DNA from: Nemertoderma westbladi
Taxonomy: Eukaryota > Xenacoelomorpha > Nemertodermatida > Nemertodermatidae
Direction of reading: 5' to 3'
NCBI GenBank assembly: GCA_032718475.1
Contig: JAUCBJ010006257.1
Coordinates: forward strand, 1 to 64,000
Length of the DNA: 64,000 nt
Part shown: piece after piece, positions 11,801 to 26,800 of the stretch
How positions within the stretch are numbered: the first letter of the stretch is position 1
Layout: each line of letters begins with the position of its first letter
The notes under the pieces: generated by a model
What the model was told of the DNA's origin: nothing
What the model saw: only the letters and a program-made list of their open reading frames with translations
Databases searched by the model: none
Made by a program: the position numbers and the translations under genes

Positions 11801-14800
11801 AGTCATTTGTAATCCAAGTGAAACTCAAGTCATTTGTAATCCAAGTGAAACTCAAGTAATTTGTAATCCAAGTGAAACTCAAGTCATTTGTAATCCAAGT
11901 GAAACTCAAGTCATTTGTAATCCAAGTGAAACTCAAGTCATTTGTAATCCAAGTGAAACTCAAGTCATTTGTAATCCAAGTGAAACTCAAGTAATTTGTA
12001 ATCCAAGTTGAAACTCAAGTCATTTGTAATCCAAGTTGAAACTCAAGTCATTTGTAATCCAAGTTGAAACTCAAGTCATTTGTAATCCAAGTGAAACTCA
12101 AGTCATTTGTAATCCAAGTGAAACTCAAGTCATTTGTAATCCAAGTGAAACTCAAGTCATTTGTAATCCAAGTGAAACTCAAGTCATTTGTAATCCAAGT
12201 TGAAACTCAAGTCATTTGTAATCCAAGTGAAACTCAAGTCATTTGTAATCCAAGTGAAACTCAAGTAGTTTGTAATCCAAGTGAAACTCAAGTTATTTGT
12301 AATCCAAGTGAAACTCAAGTTATTTGTAATCCAAGTGAAACTCAAGTCATTTGTAATCCAAATTGAAACTCAAGTCATTTGTAATCCAAGTGAAACTCAA
12401 GTAGTTTGTAATCCAAGTGAAACTCAAGTTATTTGTAATCCAAGTGAAACTCAAGTTATTTGTAATCCAAGTGAAACTCAAGTCATTTGTAATCCAAGTG
12501 AAACTCAAGTCATTTGTAATCCAAGTTGAAACTCAAGTCATTTGTAATCCAAGTTGAAACTCAAGTCATTTGTAATCCAAGTTGAAACTCAAGTAATTTG
12601 TAATCCAAGTTGAAACTCAAGTAATTTGTAATCCAAGTTGAAACTCAAGTAATTTGTAATCCAAGTGAAACTCAAGTCATTTGTAATCCAAGTGAAACTC
12701 AAGTCATTTGTAATCCAAGTGAAACTCAAGTAATTTGTAATCAAAGTGAAACTCAAGTTATTTGTAATCCAAGTGAAACTCAAGTTATTTGTAATCCAAG
12801 TGAAACTCAAGTCATTTGTAATCCAAGTTGAAACTCAAGTCATTTGTAATCCAAGTGAAACTCAAGTCATTTGTAATCCAAGTTGAAACTCAAGTCATTT
12901 GTAATCCAAGTGAAACTCAAGTCATTTGTAATCCAAGTGAAACTCAAGTAGTTTGTAATCCAAGTGAAACTCAAGTTATTTGTAATCCAAGTGAAACTCA
13001 AGTAATTTGTAATCCAAGTTGAAACTCAAGTAATTTGTAATCCAAGTGAAACTCAAGTCATTTGTAATCCAAGTTGAAACTCAAGTCATTTGTAATCTAA
13101 GTTGAAACTCAAGTAATTTGTAATCCAAGTGAAACTCAAGTCATTTGTAATCCAAGTTGAAACTCAAGTCATTTGTAATCTAAGTTGAAACTCAAGTAAT
13201 TTGTAATCCAAGTGAAACTCAAGTAATTTGTAATCCAAGTTGAAACTCAAGTCATTTGTAATCCAAGTTGAAACTCAAGTCATTTGTAATCCAAGTGAAA
13301 CTCAAGTAATTTGTAATCCAAGTTGAAACTCAAGTCATTTGTAATCCAAGTGAAACTCAAGTCATTTGTACAAGTTGAAACTCAAGTAATTTGTAATCCA
13401 AGTTGAAACTCAAGTCATTTGTAATCTAAGTTGAAACTCAAGTCATTTGTAATCCAAGTTGAAACTCAAGTCATTTGTAACAGTTGAAACTCAAGTAATT
13501 TGTAATCCAAGTTGAAACTCAAGTCATTTGTAATCTAAGTTGAAACTCAAGTCATTTGTAATCCAAGTTGAAACTCAAGTCATTTGTAATCTAAGTTGAA
13601 ACTCAAGTCATTTGTAATCTAAGTTGAAACTCAAGTCATTTGTAATCCAAGTTGAAACTCAAGTCATTTGTAATCTAAGTTGAAACTCAAGTCATTTGTA
13701 ATCCAAGTGAAACTCAAGTCATTTGTAAAGTTGAAACTCAAGTAATTTGTAATCCAAGTTGAAACTCAAGTCATTTGTAATCTAAGTTGAAACTCAAGTC
13801 ATTTGTAATCCAAGTTGAAACTCAAGTCATTTGTAATCTAAGTTGAAACTCAAGTAATTTGTAATCCAAGTGAAACTCAAGTCATTTGTAATCCAAGTTG
13901 AAACTCAAGTCATTTGTAATCTAAGTTGAAACTCAAGTAATTTGTAATCCAAGTGAAACTCAAGTAATTTGTAATCCAAGTTGAAACTCAAGTCATTTGT
14001 AATCCAAGTTGAAACTCAAGTCATTTGTAATCCAAGTGAAACTCAAGTAATTTGTAATCCAAGTTGAAACTCAAGTCATTTGTAATCCAAGTGAAACTCA
14101 AGTCATTTGTAATCCAAGTTGAAACTCAAGTCATTTGTAATCCAAGTTGAAACTCAAGTCATTTGTAATCCAAGTGAAACTCAAGTCATTTGTAATCCAA
14201 GTGAAACTCAAGTCATTTGTAATCCAAGTGAAACTCAAGTCATTTGTAATCCAAGTTGAAACTCAAGTCATTTGTAATCCAAGTTGAAACTCAAGTCATT
14301 TGTAATCCAAGTTGAAACTCAAGTCATTTGTAATCCAAGTGAAACTCAAGTCATTTGTAATCCAAGTTGAAACTCAAGTCATTTGTAATCCAAGTTGAAA
14401 CTCAAGTAATTTGTAATCCAAGTTGAAACTCAAGTCATTTGTAATCCAAGTGAAACTCAAGTCATTTGTAATCCAAGTGAAACTCAAGTCATTTGTAATC
14501 CAAGTGAAACTCAAGTCATTTGTAATCCAAGTTGAAACTCAAGTCATTTGTAATCCAAGTTGAAACTCAAGTCATTTGTAATCCAAGTTGAAACTCAAGT
14601 AATTTGTAATCCAAGTTGAAACTCAAGTAATTTGTAATCCAAGTTGAAACTCAAGTAATTTGTAATCCAAGTGAAACTCAAGTCATTTGTAATCCAAGTG
14701 AAACTCAAGTCATTTGTAATCCAAGTGAAACTCAAGTAATTTGTAATCAAAGTGAAACTCAAGTTATTTGTAATCCAAGTGAAACTCAAGTTATTTGTAA

Positions 14801-17800
14801 TCCAAGTGAAACTCAAGTCATTTGTAATCCAAGTTGAAACTCAAGTCATTTGTAATCCAAGTGAAACTCAAGTCATTTGTAATCCAAGTTGAAACTCAAG
14901 TCATTTGTAATCCAAGTGAAACTCAAGTCATTTGTAATCCAAGTGAAACTCAAGTAGTTTGTAATCCAAGTGAAACTCAAGTTATTTGTAATCCAAGTGA
15001 AACTCAAGTAATTTGTAATCCAAGTTGAAACTCAAGTAATTTGTAATCCAAGTGAAACTCAAGTCATTTGTAATCCAAGTTGAAACTCAAGTCATTTGTA
15101 ATCCAAGTTGAAACTCAAGTCATTTGTAATCCAAGTTGAAACTCAAGTCATTTGTAATCCAAGTTGAAACTCAAGTCATTTGTAATCCAAGTGAAACTCA
15201 AGTAATTTGTAATCCAAGTGAAACTCAAGTCATTTGTAATCCAAGTTGAAACTCAAGTAATTTGTAATCCAAGTGAAACTCAAGTCATTTGTAATCCAAG
15301 TTGAAACTCAAGTCATTTGTAATCCAAGTTGAAACTCAAGTCATTTGTAATCCAAGTTGAAACTCAAGTCATTTGTAATCCAAGTTGAAACTCAAGTCAT
15401 TTGTAATCCAAGTTGAAACTCAAGTCATTTGTAATCCAAGTTGAAACTCAAGTCATTTGTAATCCAAGTTGAAACTCAAGTAATTTGTAATCCAAGTTGA
15501 AACTCAAGTAATTTGTAATCCAAGTGAAACTCAAGTCATTTGTAATCCAAGTTGAAACTCAAGTCATTTGTAATCCAAGTTGAAACTCAAGTCATTTGTA
15601 ATCCAAGTTGAAACTCAAGTAATTTGTAATCCAAGTTGAAACTCAAGTAATTTGTAATCCAAGTGAAACTCAAGTCATTTGTAATCCAAGTTGAAACTCA
15701 AGTCATTTGTAATCCAAGTGAAACTCAAGTCATTTGTAATCCAAGTGAAACTCAAGTAATTTGTAATCCAAGTGAAACTCAAGTTATTTGTAATCCAAGT
15801 GAAACTCAAGTTATTTGTAATCCAAGTGAAACTCAAGTCATTTGTAATCCAAGTTGAAACTCAAGTCATTTGTAATCCAAGTGAAACTCAAGTCATTTGT
15901 AATCCAAGTTGAAACTCAAGTCATTTGTAATCCAAGTTGAAACTCAAGTCATTTGTAATCCAAGTTGAAACTCAAGTCATTTGTAATCCAAGTGAAACTC
16001 AAGTCATTTGTAATCCAAGTTGAAACTCAAGTCATTTGTAATCCAAGTGAAACTCAAGTCATTTGTAATCCAAGTGAAACTCAAGTAGTTTGTAATCCAA
16101 GTGAAACTCAAGTTATTTGTAATCCAAGTGAAACTCAAGTTATTTGTAATCCAAGTGAAACTCAAGTCATTTGTAATCCAAGTTGAAACTCAAGTCATTT
16201 GTAATCCAAGTGAAACTCAAGTCATTTGTAATCCAAGTGAAACTCAAGTCATTTGTAATCCAAGTGAAACTCAAGTAATTTGTAATCCAAGTGAAACTCA
16301 AGTCATTTGTAATCCAAGTGAAACTCAAGTCATTTGTAATCCAAGTGAAACTCAAGTCATTTGTAATCCAAGTGAAACTCAAGTCATTTGTAATCCAAGT
16401 GAAACTCAAGTAATTTGTAATCCAAGTTGAAACTCAAGTCATTTGTAATCCAAGTTGAAACTCAAGTCATTTGTAATCCAAGTTGAAACTCAAGTCATTT
16501 GTAATCCAAGTGAAACTCAAGTCATTTGTAATCCAAGTGAAACTCAAGTCATTTGTAATCCAAGTGAAACTCAAGTCATTTGTAATCCAAGTGAAACTCA
16601 AGTCATTTGTAATCCAAGTTGAAACTCAAGTCATTTGTAATCCAAGTGAAACTCAAGTCATTTGTAATCCAAGTGAAACTCAAGTAGTTTGTAATCCAAG
16701 TGAAACTCAAGTTATTTGTAATCCAAGTGAAACTCAAGTTATTTGTAATCCAAGTGAAACTCAAGTCATTTGTAATCCAAGTTGAAACTCAAGTCATTTG
16801 TAATCCAAGTGAAACTCAAGTAGTTTGTAATCCAAGTGAAACTCAAGTTATTTGTAATCCAAGTGAAACTCAAGTTATTTGTAATCCAAGTGAAACTCAA
16901 GTCATTTGTAATCCAAGTGAAACTCAAGTCATTTGTAATCCAAGTTGAAACTCAAGTCATTTGTAATCCAAGTTGAAACTCAAGTCATTTGTAATCCAAG
17001 TTGAAACTCAAGTAATTTGTAATCCAAGTTGAAACTCAAGTAATTTGTAATCCAAGTTGAAACTCAAGTAATTTGTAATCCAAGTGAAACTCAAGTCATT
17101 TGTAATCCAAGTGAAACTCAAGTCATTTGTAATCCAAGTGAAACTCAAGTAATTTGTAATCCAAGTGAAACTCAAGTTATTTGTAATCCAAGTGAAACTC
17201 AAGTTATTTGTAATCCAAGTGAAACTCAAGTCATTTGTAATCCAAGTTGAAACTCAAGTCATTTGTAATCCAAGTGAAACTCAAGTCATTTGTAATCCAA
17301 GTTGAAACTCAAGTCATTTGTAATCCAAGTGAAACTCAAGTCATTTGTAATCCAAGTGAAACTCAAGTCATTTGTAATCCAAGTGAAACTCAAGTCATTT
17401 GTAATCCAAGTGAAACTCAAGTAATTTGTAATCCAAGTTGAAACTCAAGTAATTTGTAATCCAAGTGAAACTCAAGTCATTTGTAATCCAAGTTGAAACT
17501 CAAGTCATTTGTAATCCAAGTTGAAACTCAAGTCATTTGTAATCCAAGTTGAAACTCAAGTCATTTGTAATCCAAGTTGAAACTCAAGTCATTTGTAATC
17601 CAAGTGAAACTCAAGTCATTTGTAATCCAAGTGAAACTCAAGTCATTTGTAATCCAAGTTGAAACTCAAGTAATTTGTAATCCAAGTGAAACTCAAGTCA
17701 TTTGTAATCCAAGTTGAAACTCAAGTCATTTGTAATCCAAGTTGAAACTCAAGTCATTTGTAATCCAAGTTGAAACTCAAGTCATTTGTAATCCAAGTTG

Positions 17801-20800
17801 AAACTCAAGTCATTTGTAATCCAAGTTGAAACTCAAGTCATTTGTAATCCAAGTTGAAACTCAAGTCATTTGTAATCCAAGTTGAAACTCAAGTAATTTG
17901 TAATCCAAGTTGAAACTCAAGTAATTTGTAATCCAAGTGAAACTCAAGTCATTTGTAATCCAAGTTGAAACTCAAGTCATTTGTAATCCAAGTTGAAACT
18001 CAAGTCATTTGTAATCCAAGTTGAAACTCAAGTAATTTGTAATCCAAGTTGAAACTCAAGTAATTTGTAATCCAAGTGAAACTCAAGTCATTTGTAATCC
18101 AAGTTGAAACTCAAGTCATTTGTAATCCAAGTGAAACTCAAGTCATTTGTAATCCAAGTGAAACTCAAGTAATTTGTAATCCAAGTGAAACTCAAGTTAT
18201 TTGTAATCCAAGTGAAACTCAAGTTATTTGTAATCCAAGTGAAACTCAAGTCATTTGTAATCCAAGTTGAAACTCAAGTCATTTGTAATCCAAGTGAAAC
18301 TCAAGTCATTTGTAATCCAAGTTGAAACTCAAGTCATTTGTAATCCAAGTTGAAACTCAAGTCATTTGTAATCCAAGTTGAAACTCAAGTCATTTGTAAT
18401 CCAAGTGAAACTCAAGTCATTTGTAATCCAAGTTGAAACTCAAGTCATTTGTAATCCAAGTGAAACTCAAGTCATTTGTAATCCAAGTGAAACTCAAGTA
18501 GTTTGTAATCCAAGTGAAACTCAAGTTATTTGTAATCCAAGTGAAACTCAAGTTATTTGTAATCCAAGTGAAACTCAAGTCATTTGTAATCCAAGTTGAA
18601 ACTCAAGTCATTTGTAATCCAAGTGAAACTCAAGTCATTTGTAATCCAAGTGAAACTCAAGTCATTTGTAATCCAAGTGAAACTCAAGTAATTTGTAATC
18701 CAAGTGAAACTCAAGTCATTTGTAATCCAAGTGAAACTCAAGTCATTTGTAATCCAAGTGAAACTCAAGTCATTTGTAATCCAAGTGAAACTCAAGTCAT
18801 TTGTAATCCAAGTGAAACTCAAGTAATTTGTAATCCAAGTTGAAACTCAAGTCATTTGTAATCCAAGTTGAAACTCAAGTCATTTGTAATCCAAGTTGAA
18901 ACTCAAGTCATTTGTAATCCAAGTGAAACTCAAGTCATTTGTAATCCAAGTGAAACTCAAGTCATTTGTAATCCAAGTGAAACTCAAGTCATTTGTAATC
19001 CAAGTGAAACTCAAGTCATTTGTAATCCAAGTTGAAACTCAAGTCATTTGTAATCCAAGTGAAACTCAAGTTATTTGTAATCCAAGTGAAACTCAAGTAG
19101 TTTGTAATCCAAGTGAAACTCAAGTTATTTGTAATCCAAGTGAAACTCAAGTTATTTGTAATCCAAGTGAAACTCAAGTCATTTGTAATCCAAGTTGAAA
19201 CTCAAGTCATTTGTAATCCAAGTGAAACTCAAGTAGTTTGTAATCCAAGTGAAACTCAAGTTATTTGTAATCCAAGTGAAACTCAAGTTATTTGTAATCC
19301 AAGTGAAACTCAAGTCATTTGTAATCCAAGTTGAAACTCAAGTCATTTGTAATCCAAGTGAAACTCAAGTCATTTGTAATCCAAGTGAAACTCAAGTCAT
19401 TTGTAATCCAAGTTGAAACTCAAGTCATTTGTAATCCAAGTTGAAACTCAAGTAATTTGTAATCCAAGTTGAAACTCAAGTAATTTGTAATCCAAGTGAA
19501 ACTCAAGTCATTTGTAATCCAAGTTGAAACTCAAGTCATTTGTAATCCAAGTTGAAACTCAAGTCATTTGTAATCCAAGTTGAAACTCAAGTAATTTGTA
19601 ATCCAAGTTGAAACTCAAGTAATTTGTAATCCAAGTGAAACTCAAGTCATTTGTAATCCAAGTTGAAACTCAAGTCATTTGTAATCCAAGTGAAACTCAA
19701 GTCATTTGTAATCCAAGTGAAACTCAAGTAATTTGTAATCCAAGTGAAACTCAAGTTATTTGTAATCCAAGTGAAACTCAAGTTATTTGTAATCCAAGTG
19801 AAACTCAAGTCATTTGTAATCCAAGTTGAAACTCAAGTCATTTGTAATCCAAGTGAAACTCAAGTCATTTGTAATCCAAGTTGAAACTCAAGTCATTTGT
19901 AATCCAAGTTGAAACTCAAGTCATTTGTAATCCAAGTTGAAACTCAAGTCATTTGTAATCCAAGTGAAACTCAAGTCATTTGTAATCCAAGTTGAAACTC
20001 AAGTCATTTGTAATCCAAGTGAAACTCAAGTCATTTGTAATCCAAGTGAAACTCAAGTAGTTTGTAATCCAAGTGAAACTCAAGTTATTTGTAATCCAAG
20101 TGAAACTCAAGTTATTTGTAATCCAAGTGAAACTCAAGTCATTTGTAATCCAAGTTGAAACTCAAGTCATTTGTAATCCAAGTGAAACTCAAGTCATTTG
20201 TAATCCAAGTGAAACTCAAGTCATTTGTAATCCAAGTGAAACTCAAGTAATTTGTAATCCAAGTGAAACTCAAGTCATTTGTAATCCAAGTGAAACTCAA
20301 GTCATTTGTAATCCAAGTGAAACTCAAGTCATTTGTAATCCAAGTGAAACTCAAGTCATTTGTAATCCAAGTGAAACTCAAGTAATTTGTAATCCAAGTT
20401 GAAACTCAAGTCATTTGTAATCCAAGTTGAAACTCAAGTCATTTGTAATCCAAGTTGAAACTCAAGTCATTTGTAATCCAAGTGAAACTCAAGTCATTTG
20501 TAATCCAAGTGAAACTCAAGTCATTTGTAATCCAAGTGAAACTCAAGTCATTTGTAATCCAAGTGAAACTCAAGTCATTTGTAATCCAAGTTGAAACTCA
20601 AGTCATTTGTAATCCAAGTGAAACTCAAGTCATTTGTAATCCAAGTGAAACTCAAGTAGTTTGTAATCCAAGTGAAACTCAAGTTATTTGTAATCCAAGT
20701 GAAACTCAAGTTATTTGTAATCCAAGTGAAACTCAAGTCATTTGTAATCCAAATTGAAACTCAAGTCATTTGTAATCCAAGTGAAACTCAAGTAGTTTGT

Positions 20801-23800
20801 AATCCAAGTGAAACTCAAGTTATTTGTAATCCAAGTGAAACTCAAGTTATTTGTAATCCAAGTGAAACTCAAGTCATTTGTAATCCAAGTTGAAACTCAA
20901 GTCATTTGTAATCCAAGTGAAACTCAAGTCATTTGTAATCCAAGTGAAACTCAAGTCATTTGTAATCCAAGTTGAAACTCAAGTCATTTGTAATCCAAGT
21001 GAAACTCAAGTCATTTGTAATCCAAGTGAAACTCAAGTCATTTGTAATCCAAGTTGAAACTCAAGTCATTTGTAATCCAAGTGAAACTCAAGTCATTTGT
21101 AATCCAAGTGAAACTCAAGTCATTTGTAATCCAAGTGAAACTCAAGTCATTTGTAATCCAAGTTGAAACTCAAGTCATTTGTAATCCAAGTGAAACTCAA
21201 GTCATTTGTAATCCAAGTTGAAACTCAAGTCATTTGTAATCCAAGTGAAACTCAAGTCATTTGTAATCCAAGTTGAAACTCAAGTCATTTGTAATCCAAG
21301 TTGAAACTCAAGTCATTTGTAATCCAAGTGAAACTCAAGTCATTTGTAATCCAAGTGAAACTCAAGTCATTTGTAATCCAAGTGAAACTCAAGTCATTTG
21401 TAATCCAAGTGAAACTCAAGTCATTTGTAATCCAAGTTGAAACTCAAGTCATTTGTAATCCAAGTGAAACTCAAGTCATTTGTAATCCAAGTGAAACTCA
21501 AGTCATTTGTAATCCAAGTGAAACTCAAGTCATTTGTAATCCAAGTGAAACTCAAGTCATTTGTAATCCAAGTGAAACTCAAGTCATTTGTAATCCAAGT
21601 GAAACTCAAGTCATTTGTAATCCAAGTGAAACTCAAGTCATTTGTAATCCAAGTGAAACTCAAGTCATTTGTAATCCAAGTGAAACTCAAGTCATTTGTA
21701 ATCCAAGTGAAACTCAAGTCATTTGTAATCCAAGTGAAACTCAAGTCATTTGTAATCCAAGTTGAAACTCAAGTCATTTGTAATCCAAGTTGAAACTCAA
21801 GTCATTTGTAATCCAAGTGAAACTTAAGTCTTTTGTAATCCAAGTGAAACTCAAGTCATTTGTAATCCAAGTGAAACTCAAGTCATTTGTAATCCAAGTT
21901 GAAACTCAAGTCATTTGTAATCCAAGTTGAAACTCAAGTCATTTGTAATCCAAGTTGAAACTCAAGTCATTTGTAATCCAAGTTGAAACTCAAGTCATTT
22001 GTAATCCAAGTTGAAACTCAAGTCATTTGTAATCCAAGTTGAAACTCAAGTCATTTGTACAAGTTGAAACTCAAGTCATTTGTAATCACAGTTGAAACTC
22101 AAGTCATTTGTAATCCAAGTGAAACTCAAGTCATTTGTAATCCAAGTGAAACTCAAGTCATTTGTATCCAAGTGAAACTCAAGTCATTTGTAATCCAAGT
22201 GAAACTCAAGTCATTTGTAATCCAAGTGAAACTCAAGTCATTTGTAATCCAAGTTGAAACTCAAGTCATTTGTAATCCAAGTGAAACTCAAGTCATTTGT
22301 AATCCAAGTTGAAACTCAAGTCATTTGTAATCCAAGTGAAACTCAATTCATTTGTAATCCAAGTGAAACTCAAGTCATTTGTAATCCAAGTTGAAACTCA
22401 AGTCATTTGTAATCCAAGTGAAACTCAAGTCATTTGTAATCCAAGTTGAAACTCAAGTCATGTGTAATCCAAGTTGAAACTCAAGTCATTTGTAATCCAA
22501 GTGAAACTTAAGTCTTTTGTAATCCAAGTGAAAATCAAGTCATTTGTAATCCAAGTGAAACTCAAGTCATTTGTAATCCAAGTTGAAACTCAAGTCATTT
22601 GTAATCCAAGTTGAAACTCAAGTCATTTGTAATCCAAGTGAAACTCAAGTCATTTGTAATCCAAGTGAAACTCAAGTCATTTGTAATCCAAGTTGAAACT
22701 CAAGTCATTTGTAATCCAAGTGAAACTCAAGTCATTTGTAATCCAAGTGAAACTCAAGTCATTTGTAATCCCAGTGAAACTCAAGTCATTTGTAATCCAA
22801 GTTGAAACTCAAGTCATTTGTAATCCAAGTTGAAACTCAAGTCATTTGTAATCCAAGTGAAACTTAAGTCTTTTGTAATCCAAGTGAAAATCAAGTCATT
22901 TGTAATCCAAGTGAAACTCAAGTCATTTGTAATCCAAGTTGAAACTCAAGTCATTTGTAATCCAAGTTGAAACTCAAGTCATTTCTAATCCAAGTTGAAA
23001 CTCAAGTCATTTGTAATCCAAGTTGAAACTCAAGTCATTTGTAATCCAAGTTGAAACTCAAGTCATTTGTAATCCAAGTTGAAACTCAAGTCATTTGTAA
23101 AGTTGAAACTCAAGTCATTTGTAATCACAGTTGAAACTCAAGTCATTTGTAATCCAAGTGAAACTCAAGTCATTTGTAATCCAAGTGAAACTCAAGTAGT
23201 TTGTAATCCAAGTGAAACTCAAGTTATTTGTAATCCAAGTGAAACTCAAGTTATTTGTAATCCAAGTGAAACTCAAGTCATTTGTAATCCAAGTTGAAAC
23301 TCAAGTCATTTGTAATCCAAGTGAAACTCAAGTCATTTGTAATCCAAGTGAAACTCAAGTCATTTGTAATCCAAGTGAAACTCAAGTCATTTGTAATCCA
23401 AGTGAAACTCAAGTCATTTGTAATCCAAGTGAAACTCAAGTCATTTGTAATCCAAGTGAAACTCAAGTCATTTGTAATCCAAGTGAAACTCAAGTCATTT
23501 GTAATCCAAGTGAAACTCAAGTCATTTGTAATCCAAGTTGAAACTCAAGTCATTTGTAATCCAAGTTGAAACTCAAGTCATTTGTAATCCAAGTTGAAAC
23601 TCAAGTCATTTGTAATCCAAGTGAAACTCAAGTCATTTGTAATCCAAGTGAAACTCAAGTCATTTGTAATCCAAGTGAAACTCAAGTCATTTGTAATCCA
23701 AGTGAAACTCAAGTCATTTGTAATCCAAGTTGAAACTCAAGTCATTTGTAATCCAAGTGAAACTCAAGTCATTTGTAATCCAAGTGAAACTCAAGTAGTT

Positions 23801-26800
23801 TGTAATCCAAGTGAAACTCAAGTTATTTGTAATCCAAGTGAAACTCAAGTCATTTGTAATCCAAGTGAAACTCAAGTCATTTGTAATCCAAGTTGAAACT
23901 CAAGTCATTTGTAATCCAAGTGAAACTCAAGTCAGTTTGTAATCCAAGTGAAACTCAAGTCATTTGTAATCCAAGTGAAACTCAAGTCATTTGTAATCCA
24001 AGTGAAACTCAAGTCATTTGTAATCCAAGTTGAAACTCAAGTCATTTGTAATCCAAGTGAAACTCAAGTCATTTGTAATCCAAGTGAAACTCAAGTCATT
24101 TGTAATCCAAGTTGAAACTCAAGTCATTTGTAATCCAAGTGAAACTCAAGTCATTTGTAATCCAAGTGAAACTCAAGTCATTTGTAATCCAAGTTGAAAC
24201 TCAAGTCATTTGTAATCCAAGTGAAACTCAAGTCATTTGTAATCCAAGTGAAACTCAAGTCATTTGTAATCCAAGTGAAACTCAAGTCATTTGTAATCCA
24301 AGTTGAAACTCAAGTCATTTGTAATCCAAGTGAAACTCAAGTCATTTGTAATCCAAGTTGAAACTCAAGTCATTTGTAATCCAAGTGAAACTCAAGTCAT
24401 TTGTAATCCAAGTTGAAACTCAAGTCATTTGTAATCCAAGTTGAAACTCAAGTCATTTGTAATCCAAGTGAAACTCAAGTCATTTGTAATCCAAGTGAAA
24501 CTCAAGTCATTTGTAATCCAAGTGAAACTCAAGTCATTTGTAATCCAAGTGAAACTCAAGTCATTTGTAATCCAAGTTGAAACTCAAGTCATTTGTAATC
24601 CAAGTGAAACTCAAGTCATTTGTAATCCAAGTGAAACTCAAGTCATTTGTAATCCAAGTGAAACTCAAGTCATTTGTAATCCAAGTGAAACTCAAGTCAT
24701 TTGTAATCCAAGTGAAACTCAAGTCATTTGTAATCCAAGTGAAACTCAAGTCATTTGTAATCCAAGTGAAACTCAAGTCATTTGTAATCCAAGTGAAACT
24801 CAAGTCATTTGTAATCCAAGTGAAACTCAAGTCATTTGTAATCCAAGTGAAACTCAAGTCATTTGTAATCCCAGTGAAACTCAAGTCATTTGTAATCCAA
24901 GTTGAAACTCAAGTCATTTGTAATCCAAGTTGAAACTCAAGTCATTTGTAATCCAAGTGAAACTTAAGTCTTTTGTAATCCAAGTGAAACTCAAGTCATT
25001 TGTAATCCAAGTGAAACTCAAGTCATTTGTAATCCAAGTTGAAACTCAAGTCATTTGTAATCCAAGTTGAAACTCAAGTCATTTCTAATCCAAGTTGAAA
25101 CTCAAGTCATTTGTAATCCAAGTTGAAACTCAAGTCATTTGTAATCCAAGTTGAAACTCAAGTCATTTGTAATCCAAGTTGAAACTCAAGTCATTTGTAA
25201 AGTTGAAACTCAAGTCATTTGTAATCACAGTTGAAACTCAAGTCATTTGTAATCCAAGTGAAACTCAAGTCATTTGTAATCTAAGTGAAAATCAAGTCAT
25301 TTGTATCCAAGTGAAACTCAAGTCATTTGTAATCCAAGTGAAACTCAAGTCATTTGTAATCCAAATGAAACTCAAGTCATTTGTAATCCAAGTTGAAACT
25401 CAAGTCATTTGTAATCCAAGTGAAACTCAAGTCATTTGTAATCCAAGTTGAAACTCAAGTCATTTGTAATCCAAGTGAAACTCAATTCATTTGTAATCCA
25501 AGTGAAACTCAAGTCATTTGTAATCCAAGTTGAAACTCAAGTCATTTGTAATCCAAGTGAAACTCAAGTCATTTGTAATCCAAGTTGAAACTCAAGTCAT
25601 GTGTAATCCAAGTTGAAACTCAAGTCATTTGTAATCCAAGTGAAACTTAAGTCTTTTGTAATCCAAGTGAAAATCAAGTCATTTGTAATCCAAGTGAAAC
25701 TCAAGTCATTTGTAATCCAAGTTGAAACTCAAGTCATTTGTAATCCAAGTTGAAACTCAAGTCATTTGTAATCCAAGTGAAAATCAAGTCATTTGTAATC
25801 CAAGTGAAACTCAAGTCATTTGTAATCCAAGTTGAAACTCAAGTCATTTGTAATCCAAGTGAAACTCAAGTCATTTGTAATCCAAGTGAAACTCAAGTCA
25901 TTTGTAATCCCAGTGAAACTCAAGTCATTTGTAATCCAAGTTGAAACTCAAGTCATTTGTAATCCAAGTTGAAACTCAAGTCATTTGTAATCCAAGTGAA
26001 ACTTAAGTCTTTTGTAATCCAAGTGAAAATCAAGTCATTTGTAATCCAAGTGAAACTCAAGTCATTTGTAATCCAAGTTGAAACTCAAGTCATTTGTAAT
26101 CCAAGTTGAAACTCAAGTCATTTCTAATCCAAGTTGAAACTCAAGTCATTTGTAATCCAAGTTGAAACTCAAGTCATTTGTAATCCAAGTTGAAACTCAA
26201 GTCATTTGTAATCCAAGTTGAAACTCAAGTCATTTGTAAAGTTGAAACTCAAGTCATTTGTAATCACAGTTGAAACTCAAGTCATTTGTAATCCAAGTGA
26301 AACTCAAGTCATTTGTAATCTAAGTGAAACTCAAGTCATTTGTATCCAAGTGAAACTCAAGTCATTTGTAATCCAAGTGAAACTCAAGTCATTTGTAATC
26401 CAAGTGAAACTCAAGTCATTTGTAATCCAAGTGAAACTCAAGTCATTTGTAATCCAAGTGAAACTCAAGTCATTTGTAATCCAAGTGAAACTCAAGTCAT
26501 TTGTAATCCAAGTTGAAACTCAAGTCATTTGTAATCCAAGTGAAACTCAAGTCATTTGTAATCCAAGTTGAAACTCAAGTCATTTGTAATCCAAGTGAAA
26601 CTCAAGTCATTTGTAATCCAAGTGAAACTCAAGTCATTTGTAATCCAAGTTGAAACTCAAGTCATTTGTAATCCAAGTGAAACTCAAGTCATTTGTAATC
26701 CAAGTTGAAACTCAAGTCATTTGTAATCCAAGTGAAACTCAAGTCATTTGTAATCCAAGTGAAACTCAAGTCATTTGTAATCCAAGTTGAAACTCAAGTC

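Noticed and set aside
9184..26571. Many 60-154-codon ETQVICNPS / MKLKSFVIQV ORFs
   Set aside because: They are frame-dependent translations of the 27/28-bp satellite.
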